Below, in pieces: positions 58,401-64,000 of a stretch of 64,000 bases of DNA. Origin of the DNA: Cristatella mucedo (taxonomy: Eukaryota > Bryozoa > Phylactolaemata > Cristatellidae); the NCBI GenBank assembly GCA_009760855.2, contig WPIO01000011.1, positions 8,772,501 to 8,836,500 of the forward strand, written 5' to 3'. The stretch's first letter is position 1; each line of letters starts with the position of its first letter. The notes below the pieces were generated by a model. It was not told where the DNA came from. It saw nothing but the letters and a program-made list of their open reading frames with translations, and ran no database searches. The translations under genes were made by a program, and so were the position numbers.

Positions 58401-61400
58401 GATGGGGCACTCGATATTCCCATTCAACTTCGTTCTCATTACCAATTCCTCTTTCCTTTGATCAGCAGCGACTAAAAAATCAGCAGTGATTTCCATTTAC
58501 GGGACAAATAGATATAGCACATTCAAATGGCTTCTGGGTGGCACTTTTTAAGTATGAATATTCAGACGTTTTCATGTTAGGTACAACCATTTTGGGGGGC
58601 TCAAAAGCTCAACTGTCAGCACTTATCTGGCAGGCAGAAGGAGGTCTGCCGCCAGGAAAGGCAACCGTTTCTTTTTAAAGAATGTATAGAACTTTTATCA
58701 AGGGAATGAGACCCTACTGGGTGGTGCATCTTAGAGGGGCACACCACGCCTGGATAAACGCCGAGTGGCATTTCGTATGGCACCACTTCGGAGCTCTAGC
58801 TAAAATATAATACAAAATAAAGTTAGCAGATTTAGCAGCCTCGTTTATATGGCAACAGAAAGACCTTAATAGCTATGATCACCGATTGCAATAATAAAAA
58901 AAAATTGCTCGATGCCGGAACCCACGATCAGGGTCGTGAGCTGCTGTTGGCTAAAACCCAAGGGCAAATCAGTCTCTTGGGGTGACCCTGTAAGGAATTC
59001 GGGAATCTCTAAGTAAATAAACTTTTTAGATACACACAGTAGGCTTCCAAACAGCTACAACTAACGTACACTGACAGTAGCAAGTCACCTAAGCATTGGT
59101 TCGGCCAGCCAGGTCGCTACTGATGATGATAGCTCTGCCAAGGAACCACAGTGCTGCCAAATGAACGACAGCTATTGAGCCTTTAGCCACTCTTTCACTT
59201 ACGAAAGGCTGGCAGCCCTCCCGCAAGGCCACCACGATTTCAAGGAGGGTGCTACCAGACTGTCAGACAGTGCAGTCTTATAAGGCCTGGTCTTGAGGTA
59301 TGCTGCTTATAAGGATAAAGCTAGTTGTAGCGGTGGCTGATAGCAGAAGTGGCAGTGGGGCACCACAGCATATGATGGAGCGATCAGCACGATGGCAAGG
59401 CAAATAATTGCTATGAGGGTGTTCGAGGCAGGGTTTGCTTCGTACTTGCATGGATATGAGTTGCAGTCATGCCGATTGCAATGTCAAAGCACGGCCAAGC
59501 AGCAGATGCCGAAGCACGTGTGCTTCCAGGCCCCATAGCCACCAGCTTCAACATGGTTCCATCATTTATGTCTCTACAAAACGTCGACGTATTTACTTAA
59601 TACAGAAAGTGCAAAGAAGCCTGGCCATGTCGGCATCTCCACGACCCTAGCATGCATCATCAGCCTGCATTACCCAATGTATTAACCCAGAAGTGTCAAT
59701 AAGAAAGCCACATACAGCGGCAGCAAGAGTAAACTGGCGATCATCATCGTACGGTCAGATAAGGGTATGAAAGATGGGTAAGTGGACTACCCAACAACAA
59801 ATGACCCTCTAGTGACTCACAGAGACTGACCTTTGGGAAGACAGACAGACCGGCTCTCAGGCAGATACGATACGACTGAATAATGAAGCACTGAGCATGA
59901 TGATGATGCACTGAGTGATCCGTAAGAAGCCAACCCATCTGACAGATATACAGCGAGTGTGTGGTTTGTGGCACGCACATGCGCACATGACGATTGCACG
60001 CATGTGCTCGTGCTGCTGCATGCATGTTTGGGCATGCATGTGCACAGGTGAGTGTGCGCATGCAGGCTTGGGGCCCCGAAAGTTTTTCAGGCAGGGGTTA
60101 AACCTTAGCCTCGAGTTTGTGCGATTCGAAGCTGTCGGAAGGGTGACGTCATAAATGCATTTTCCTTTCCCTAGGGCTTAGCAAACTAAGAGCAGTTATA
60201 CTGTCTTCCAAACTTATCAAACTTGCCTGAAATGACTGCATAGGTGAATCTCAGGGGTCTTAAAGCAGCAGCCTCCTTATTTCTGAAATGCTTTGGATAC
60301 GGATACAAGGATATAAGGATACAGTCATTTGTTATTATTGCCGAACTGGTTTCGCCCAGTGGTTAAGGTGCTCGCCCAGACCAAGGTCTGGCCGAGGTCA
60401 TGAGCTTGAGCCCAGTGGCATATGTGATGTGTCTCTGTCTGTAACTCCAAAAAGCCACAAAGACCATGCGGGTGCTACACAGGAGAGTTTTGCATTGCCC
60501 ACTCGCAGCCAAAGTGGCTTTGAGCATGCATTCGGTAACCAACAGACTCCATCTCATGCAACAAAGAAAAAGTGGGAAGCATAGGAGAGTCAGGTGAGCA
60601 ATTGAGGTAGTGGGTAGCATGCAAGTAGCAGCTCAGGACCGCTGGAAAGGATGAGCCGTAGTCTGCAGCAGGAGATTAGTTGTCGTATGTGAAGCGCCTG
60701 AATAGAGATTAAGTTCTCTTAGGGCACTATACGAATGAATTATATTTATATTTATTTATTGACTGGCTCAAAGTATTCACAGTAAAATGAATGGAAACAC
60801 TAGGGCAGCTGTGGTTATGGGCACTTTAGTTTGTAGCTTGTCAAAATATATACTAATCTGGCAGCTACTTTGCTTCGGTTAGTAATCAAAATTATATAAT
60901 TCATTTGTGCAGAGCCCTAAAAGAACCTAATCTCCATCCTGGTGCTTTGCACATGCAGCAGGGCTCAAACCCACGACCTTGGTCATTAGAGGTGAGCTCA
61001 TTATCCCTCGGCAAAGCCAGTGGGGCATAATTAGTACCGCTAGGGCAAACCCATTTAACATGATACAAAGAGGGTTTACAATGGAAACGTTTACCATTTC
61101 ATAGCTGCGGAGGGCTATAAAAGGCTCCGACCACGACCGAGGCTAGAAACCACTAGAAGCTTAAGGACTGCAAACTTAGCTACCTCCTTGTTCATATCGT
61201 GTAGTGTGAGGCCACGAGATGCTGACGAGCAAGTGATATTACTCACCATTCAATTGCATTTCCCTTTGCGGCAAATGTAAAGCGCCTAGAGCGAGATTGA
61301 GTTCTCTGAGGGCGCTTTATCAAGTGCATTATTATTATTATTATTATTAAGTGTGAAAATACAGAGCGGGGAGTGCAAGACTTCTGAGAGAAGCATCCAG

Positions 61401-61845
61401 GCAAAGACATACTCTGCAGCAAATGCAAAGTGCCTAGAAAGAGATTGGGTTCTCTGAGGCCACTATAACACACGTATTATTATTATTACTATTATTATAT
61501 ACCGTCTTAATGTAATGCTCGCAAGAGATGACAGCACCCCTAGGCTGATGCAGCAGCACATGGCTGGATAAAGGAGGAGGCCTGGAATACGCTGAACACT
61601 AGCAGAGCACCAGCACCAGCGTCGTCACAGGCCTGCAACTTACAGCAAGCAAGTCAGGAGAAAAAACCTGTCGGCCACTCGGTCATGAATGTACACTTGG
61701 TATTGGTCAGCGGTCAGTTCGCTCCTGGCAAGGCGAGGAAACGCTTGGTTGAACAATGACCACACCACTGCCATGCTGTCAACTGCTCCCGGCAGAATCG
61801 ACTTTCTCGTTTCGCCGCTGTACGTGAGAAACAGCAGGCCGGAAC
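42856..61845 (-). CDS. SRCIN1/KIAA1217: SRCIN1 (p140Cap) / KIAA1217 (sickle tail) family adaptor
   Basis: Exons at 61845-61644, (57669-57615 tentative), 55820-55622, 55196-55051, 53516-53323, 49780-49659, 49468-49262, 45759-45386 and 43844-42856. From the 55.8 kb exon on, every junction is phase compatible. The order matches the vertebrate family as I remember it: N-terminal module (FLTYSGETR ... FPRL ... YIHD), disordered Ser-rich part, short helix LEAQLSRLTLWVQTAL, then AIP3/Bud6-like coiled coils (LRRLMCQARDLKMEIRSLR; NRLEQQLGDVERCVEELRRK), then a disordered tail. In vertebrates these are cytoplasmic scaffolds acting on Src/Csk, actin and microtubule tips; that role is only inferred here. 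The 5' exon(s), and at least one exon between 61.6 and 57.7 kb, were not found. The introns carry most of the repeats listed in this interval. Confidence 0.85.
43866..44213 (-). mobile_element. SINE A split by a SINE B insertion
   Basis: The tail part is 43866-43918 (ATTTCTATCCAGGCACTT). The body resumes at 44102 (ACTTCACATACGTCGATGG, GGGCCCACGACCTCG) and ends near CCAAACACGGC. The break falls between the tail stem and the B-box side, with ACTT on both sides. Confidence 0.8.
43919..44100 (-). mobile_element. SINE B, full length, nested in SINE A
   Basis: AAATAAATAAATCCTAGCTG end, TAGCCTCTTTTTGTATAGCG, B box GGAATCGAACCC on the plus strand, head complement CTAGTGTGCCATCAAGGCTC. Flanked by ACTT (43915-43918 and 44102-44105). 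Confidence 0.93.
44214..45051. other. Intron of the p140Cap-like gene, nothing recognised
   Basis: Short frames only; no exon signals noticed. Confidence 0.4.
45052..45240 (-). mobile_element. LINE-1 tail and 3' UTR
   Basis: TAATAATACATTTGATACAG, CCCTCAGAGAAGTCGATCTC, GCTGCAAAGGAAGTACGATC, GGGGTAAGTGACATGCACAG. It abuts the frame of the neighbouring exon, so the last codons of that open frame are not trustworthy. Confidence 0.88.
45386..45759 (-). CDS. SRCIN1/KIAA1217: p140Cap-like gene, disordered exon
   Basis: Starts after GCTCGCCCAG with one base (phase 2, matching the previous exon) and ends at CATGCTC/GTAAGA (phase 1, matching the next exon via its second acceptor). 124 codons rich in Ser, Gly, Ala and Arg (DSSGSLPACGGGSSAPSAG ... 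RPQPEVEVRPLAAEA ... HKRWRGVCDLERHA). No family-specific motif is visible, so support comes from phase, splice sites and composition. Confidence 0.65.
45905..46010 (-). mobile_element. LINE-1 3' tail
   Basis: Long AAT/AAC repeat, GCACTTGATAAAGTGCCCTC, AATCTCTCTCTAGGCATGC. Confidence 0.88.
46028..46195 (-). mobile_element. SINE B, diverged
   Basis: AAAGCCTCATTTGCATAGCA end, CAATAAAGGATTGCCCGGGT, B-box side CCGAACTTGAAGCCTCGACC, head CACCTTGCCCATGCAGCAC. Confidence 0.7.
46415..46815 (-). mobile_element. LINE RT palm fragment
   Basis: Minus strand: ALFDTIGHRV (motif A region), LKYGMPLGS-like motif B (KYGMPLGSVPFTI), VVEHSIGFNF then a decayed ADDT (AEDTTLH) motif C. No 3' part. It could belong to LINE-1 or LINE-2. 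Confidence 0.8.
47023..47051. repeat. Perfect 13-bp hairpin with 3-base loop
   Basis: CTGCAACTCCTTT, loop AGC, then AAAGGAGTTGCAG. Confidence 0.96.
47263..47345. repeat. (GA)n microsatellite
   Basis: About 80 bases of GA, intronic to the p140Cap-like gene. Confidence 0.97.
47968..48490 (+). mobile_element. LINE-1 3' end, young copy
   Basis: RT C-terminus open to the stop at 48252 (LHSMAPAYLSDILPHQAK ... FGDRAFSSYAPKAWNSLP ... LFRTAFSGFL), intact 3' UTR and tail with stem GCGCC (48423-48427) / GGCGC (48452-48456), then an ATT repeat. Best reference for the family's 3' end. Confidence 0.96.
48735..48810 (-). mobile_element. Probable decayed tail
   Basis: ATAATGATAACAAAA, then GATAAGAGAACTACATCTTT and AAGGCTCTTTACAT. 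Confidence 0.45.
49262..49468 (-). CDS. SRCIN1/KIAA1217: p140Cap-like gene, coiled-coil exon 2
   Basis: Acceptor TTTCCTTTGCTAG, donor CAGAG/GTGAGC, phase 2 at both ends, 68 codons: DVERCVEELRRKVVTQRAAI, SAEIEAYAEHLC, SAADVSASLQHL. It aligns with the part of the AIP3-like domain that follows the -EDFVEDL- helix in vertebrate members, as I recall it. Confidence 0.9.
49659..49780 (-). CDS. SRCIN1/KIAA1217: p140Cap-like gene, coiled-coil exon 1b
   Basis: Acceptor CCATGTTTCAG, donor CTCGG/GTAGGT, phases 0 and 2, 40 codons (AALGHIVSSSRARQPLLE ... HQSNMNRLEQQL). It joins the next exon to give a continuous heptad-like helix NRLEQQLGDVERCVEELRRK. Confidence 0.9.
49862..50346. other. Intronic sequence, no feature seen
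   Basis: Poly-C near 49883; AT-rich palindromic-looking stretch at 49970-50005 without clear significance. Confidence 0.4.
50347..50425. repeat. (CA)n microsatellite
   Basis: About 78 bases of CA, shortly upstream of a SINE B. Confidence 0.97.
50480..50665 (+). mobile_element. SINE B, full length
   Basis: GGTGAGCCGTGATGGCACAC start, GGTTCGAATCC B box, AAGTGGTGGTGATAGCCATA, end GAGGCTGTTAAATCAGCTAG plus TATTTATTTTATTTAAA. Confidence 0.95.
51498..51660 (-). mobile_element. SINE A (long subfamily)
   Basis: TACAATTCATTTGTATAGCA, AATTAATCTCTATTCAGGC, GGGGCTCGAGCCCAC, spacer CACCAAATACATTGACCTGG, A-box complement CACCTTAACAGGTGGGTC. Confidence 0.92.
51734..51852 (+). mobile_element. SINE A (short subfamily), head clipped
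   Basis: AAGGTGCTCACCCCGACCAA, GGTCGTGGGCTCAAGCTCC, tail with GGGGTGCTATACAAATGAAT. It lies opposite in orientation to the copy 75 bases upstream. Confidence 0.92.
52774..52951. repeat. (GT)n followed by (CA)n, self-complementary
   Basis: About 84 bases of GT, a bridge of about 10 bases, then about 85 bases of CA with a few interruptions. The two arms are reverse complements, so one strand can fold on itself. Confidence 0.97.
53323..53516 (-). CDS. SRCIN1/KIAA1217: p140Cap-like gene, coiled-coil exon 1a
   Basis: Acceptor TACTAGTTACAG, donor ATACTG/GTAAGT, phases 1 and 0, 64 codons: NGMAHKMLLRKDSQAYQTAL, RRLMCQARDLKMEIRSLRHI, ESMTEQFTEIRRQIL. Helical throughout; it corresponds to the first AIP3-like helix of the family (LR/K-x-Q-L/M-R-x-L pattern). 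Confidence 0.92.
53736..53776. repeat. (GA)n microsatellite
   Basis: About 40 bases of GA, some 220 bases upstream of the preceding coding exon. Confidence 0.95.
54013..54170. repeat. (GA)n microsatellite with GTGA interruptions
   Basis: Long GA tract from 54013, interrupted by GTGAGA units after 54100. Confidence 0.96.
54735..54890 (-). mobile_element. SINE B
   Basis: TTTAACAGCCTCATCTGATA end, AACAAAGGATCGCCCACTGC, B box GGATTCGAACCC on the plus strand, GACCTAGGTCGTG palindrome relic, head CTCCTTACCTCCGGGGC. Confidence 0.85.
55051..55196 (-). CDS. SRCIN1/KIAA1217: p140Cap-like gene, LTxxVQTAL helix exon
   Basis: Acceptor TTTCCGTGCTCTGCAG, donor GGCTCAG/GTAGGA, phases 2 and 1, 48 codons. 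NRVAMLEAQLSRLTLWVQTA matches a short helix I recall in vertebrate members (E-x-Q-I-x-S-L-T-x-L-V-Q-x-A-L). It is followed by an acidic, flexible stretch. Confidence 0.88.
55360..55400. repeat. (GA)n microsatellite
   Basis: About 40 bases of GA between two coding exons. Confidence 0.95.
55622..55820 (-). CDS. SRCIN1/KIAA1217: p140Cap-like gene, Ser-rich exon
   Basis: Acceptor GTCCTTCCGCTTCAG (an in-frame TGA lies just upstream, so the frame opens at the acceptor), donor CACACG/GTGAGC, phases 1 and 2, 65 codons: ERHRAKARAELGTVGRRLV, then SSSCGSGSSINSDASEDDSY. Probably disordered. It joins in phase to the LTxxVQTAL exon. Confidence 0.8.
56105..56325 (-). mobile_element. LINE-2 RT C-terminal end
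   Basis: Minus strand: LKTVGDRSFCSAGF-LWNSLP and the following residues, close to 39520-39670. The 3' UTR is missing. Confidence 0.88.
56330..57610. other. Intronic sequence, nothing recognised
   Basis: No supported exon or repeat. Confidence 0.4.
57615..57669 (-). CDS. SRCIN1/KIAA1217: Tentative 55-base exon of the p140Cap-like gene
   Basis: Acceptor CCTTGCCTATGCAG, donor AGTG/GTAAGC. Phase 0 in and phase 1 out, the latter matching the 55.8 kb exon. Encodes SEKSRRSQTGCLKRPTAS. Short and without a family motif, so it may be spurious. Confidence 0.35.
57670..58825. other. Intronic sequence, nothing recognised
   Basis: Frames on the plus strand (58091-58354) are hydrophobic T-rich artefacts. 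Confidence 0.4.
58828..58965 (-). mobile_element. SINE B, diverged
   Basis: TTTAGCAGCCTCGTTTATAT, AAAAAAAATTGCTCGATGCC, GGAACCCACGATCAGGGTCG. Confidence 0.65.
58966..60339. other. Mostly featureless; one exon-like minus frame
   Basis: At about 59267-59211 (minus) a good acceptor (ACTGTCTGACAG) and donor (CCTTTC/GTAAGTG) bracket a 57-base frame (SGSTLLEIVVALREGCQPF). It is unassigned. Confidence 0.3.
60340..60760 (+). mobile_element. SINE A interrupted by LINE-2
   Basis: Head and boxes at 60340-60427 (GCCGAACTGGTTTCGCCCAG, GGTCTGGCCGAGGTCATGAG). The tail is at 60686-60760 (GAAGCGCCTGAATAGAGATT, TAAGTTCTCTTAGGGC). Confidence 0.92.
60428..60685 (-). mobile_element. LINE-2, 5'-truncated insertion with target duplication
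   Basis: Read from 60685 downward it gives the end of the RT region and the LINE-2 3' UTR. TATGTGA occurs at 60421-60427 and again at 60686-60692, flanking it exactly. Confidence 0.92.
60888..61025 (-). mobile_element. SINE A
   Basis: ATTATATAATTCATTTGTGC, AAAGAACCTAATCTCCATCC, GGGCTCAAACCCACGACCTT, ending near GGCAAAGCCAGTGGGGC. Confidence 0.8.
61235..61350 (+). mobile_element. LINE-1 3' tail
   Basis: CACCATTCAATTGCATTTCC, GCGGCAAATGTAAAGCGCCT, GAGATTGAGTTCTCTGAGGG, ATT repeat. Confidence 0.92.
61408..61500 (+). mobile_element. LINE-1 3' tail, second in tandem
   Basis: GCAGCAAATGCAAAGTGCCT, GAGATTGGGTTCTCTGAGGC, ATT repeat; 60 bases after the previous tail. Confidence 0.88.
61644..61845 (-). 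CDS. SRCIN1/KIAA1217: p140Cap-like gene, conserved N-terminal module exon
   Basis: Acceptor TTGCTTTTGGCAG, donor TTGCT/GTAAGT, phases 1 and 2, 66 codons: GLLFLTYSGETRKSILPGAV, SMAVVWSLFNQAFPRLARSE, YQVYIHDRVADRFFLL. It matches the family's N-terminal block (sheet-forming F-x-x-Y-G/S-x-E-T-R/K, then A-F-P, then Y-I-K/H-D). The last residues before the donor diverge, so an alternative donor (GACAG/GTTTTT) is possible. Confidence 0.88.
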
Positions 61846-61849
61846 CTGC

Positions 61850-63597
61850 CAAAAGCAACGAGCCCACGCTGAGCAAATGCAATCGTGAGCGGCCTCGCTA
61901 TTCTCAGCGGCTCTCACAGTTACCTGCTGCCACTGCCGCGGTCACACGATAGCCGTGTGCTGTGCTGCGGGTGCGCGCCGGCTGTCCAGTTGCGACACCC
62001 ATTCTGCCCCTCTTACGATTGGTCGACCTGCACCAGGTGGCCGTTCAGCCCCCAACTTTTTGACCAGTTAAAAACAATTTCCCGGCCATGCCAGAGTAGC
62101 GAATTGAGCAAAGGAAGCCGCTCAGGCAGGAGCCTCGGCTGGCTGGCTGGCAGACGTCGGTGCACTCCATCCCACGCAATTTCTGTGGTGGAATTTTACT
62201 GAGATGCAGAGCTCAGCCTCTAACCGCCTCGACAGAGAGCCACGAATACCCTGCCACCTCCATGTCCTCTCTCCTCCTCCTCCTCCTCCCTTCTCTCCGT
62301 GGGCTGCTCCCCAGCCGCCGGCACCGGGTGGAGGTCATGCTGCGACATCGGCTCGGCGCCTCGGCACCTCGAACTGGTCTGCTGGGGATCGAATTGCATC
62401 ATGCGCGCTCTGCGCCCCACTTTGCCAAGCCCCTACACACCCCTTCCTCCCACCCTCCACCCCCCCCCCCCCAGGTGCTCGGTTCGCTCTCTAGGCTAAG
62501 CCATGCTGCTTTCGCAGACAGGGGGGAGGGAGGGCATTGCAATGGGCATGCATAACGGGCCTGACGGTCACTGGAGACACTTCGAAGTAAAGACGCCTGC
62601 TGCCAAGTTGGACGATCGCCTGTGCTGTGCTGGCCTGGAAGGGCAGGGAGGGAGCAGCATATGGAACGATGCAGGAACCAAACCCGGAGAGGAAGAAGGA
62701 GTACACGGAGAGTGCAACGGGAGCCGTTCGGGAGTGCTGCAAGGTGGAGTGCTGCCTCGAGTTTCTTACGATTGGCTCACGACGCCCCGGTGCTCGGTCG
62801 GCGCACCAGGCGTCGCGCCAAGCGTGGCTGGCGACCGGATTCCACAGAGAGATTAAGCAGACGAAGCAGGTGGTCGGAAGAGGTCTGCACCTCCCCATGG
62901 TGGCCTAGTCAGCAGAACAAAAATGGGATTCCGTGTTTGCTGCGTGTACACAGCTAGCAACAGCGTATGATGGCGCCTTAGCAAACAAGCGGTGCCTCGA
63001 CGAGAAAGCTTTTTCAGTGGGCAAGGCTATATTGTTCGTAACAATTAGCTGCCGGCAATGCATGCCTGTCGAAAGCTAACTTTAAAGCACAACATTTGGA
63101 CGTCGGACGGGAGCTGCACAGCTGGTGGGATATGCGGGACTTGCTCGATGCTATGGAGGTCTGAAGCTATTACTGGATAGCAAAGAAAAATAGTTCTCTC
63201 ATATCTTCAGAGAGCAATAAATAGGTGGCCACAGACTTATTGCCACGTACGCTTAGAATGGTTGAATGTGTGGGGAGGTAATCACACTTTGCCAAGCATT
63301 GACTGGCAGTGAGGGCACCGAGCAGGCAGGCAGGTCCAGCGCTCTTCGGTGGCCACAGGAATGTGCAGCCAAGTGCTGCACACAGGTAAGTGTAGTGACC
63401 AGCACAGGCGTCGGGGGTGGGGGGACGGGACGGCAGGGGTGGGGGGTTCGAGAAGCTGCGAGTGCAGCTCAATCTACACGTAGTAGATCGGGATGTCGTG
63501 GGCTAGCACTCAGCCAGCTGGACGATTCGAACGACTATTGCGCAGAGCCACCATCGCCAGCAGGCCTTGGTATAACTGTCTGCTAGGTTCATTCCTA
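61850..63597. other. Upstream side of the p140Cap-like gene; no exon assigned
   Basis: A minus-strand ATG near 62405 opens a frame (MMQFDPQQTSS ... EEEEEE) that could be a 5' exon, but no clear donor was found. Poly-C at 62460-62473. Confidence 0.3.
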
Positions 63598-63684
63598 GAG
63601 TGAGAGTGAGAGAGAGAGTGAGAGGAGAGAGAGAGAGAGCACGAGGGAGAGAGGAAGAGAGAGAGAGAGAGAGAGCGAGAGAGA
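63598..63684. repeat. (GA)n microsatellite, imperfect
   Basis: GA tract with GTGAGA and CGAG interruptions. Confidence 0.93.
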
Positions 63685-63937
63685 GTTCTGCAAAAGGCTT
63701 GCACAAGCAGCAGGGCATGATTGTACTGATGGTGAAAGGTGGGTCTCGAAACGGGGCTGACTCACATGATTATCAGCGAGTGACATGAGTGCCAGATAGC
63801 ATTGACTAATATTGAGATGGCCGACTTGACAGCAAGAGCGGAACGATTAGAGGCGTGATCGTAGGGGCTGAGCTGAAAATGAGGAAAAATCAGCCGACAC
63901 GTTCTGTTAGCTCTGTGATAGGGTAATGAAATGTAAT

Positions 63938-64000
63938 ACATCTATGTCTGTAACTACACAAAGCCACAATGACAATGCGGTTAGTATGCAGCGGAGTTTT
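63938..64000 (-). mobile_element. LINE-2 3' UTR end, cut by window edge
   Basis: ATGTCTGTAACTACACAAAG, CCACAATGACAATGCGGTTA and GGAGTTTT match the 60430-60500 copy. Confidence 0.85.

Overview
The window is animal nuclear DNA. It has two split genes with GT-AG introns, CR1/L2-type non-LTR retrotransposon debris, tRNA-derived SINEs, and long GA/CT, GT/CA and ATT microsatellites. There is no bacterial operon, CRISPR array or rRNA. The phylum cannot be fixed from the sequence. The gene families indicate a bilaterian, and the repeat style suggests an invertebrate.

Two genes on the minus strand were rebuilt by reading short open frames together with splice signals and reading-frame phases. The first is an LSM12 homologue (38148 down to 31827). 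Its five coding exons join in phase to a 204-residue protein with an Lsm-like N-terminal domain and the C-terminal AD domain. The second lies upstream of it in the same orientation (61845 down to about 42856). It is a homologue of the SRCIN1 (p140Cap) / KIAA1217 (sickle tail) adaptor family, with eight well or fairly supported exons plus one tentative 55-base exon. It carries the conserved N-terminal module, the short leucine-rich helix, the central AIP3/Bud6-like coiled coils and a disordered C-terminus with a proline-rich SH3-type motif and a glutamine run. The first exon(s) were not found and may lie beyond 61.9 kb.

The left half (1-31 kb) holds no gene I can name. It has two CpG-rich blocks (about 13.45-16.75 and 19.45-20.4 kb), a possible small two-exon gene at 25.8-26.4 kb (minus), and open frames near 5.6 kb. 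Most of the rest is repeats or featureless sequence.

The repeats fall into four groups: LINE-1 (about two dozen pieces), LINE-2 (a second CR1/L2-type family, five pieces), SINE A (tRNA-derived head, with a 3' tail shared with LINE-1) and SINE B (tRNA-derived, with a palindrome between the A and B boxes). Three nested insertions give a relative chronology: SINE A into LINE-1, SINE B into SINE A, and LINE-2 into SINE A. The shared LINE-1/SINE A tail folds into the same stem-loop with identical spacing in both, which suggests that LINE-1 mobilises SINE A.
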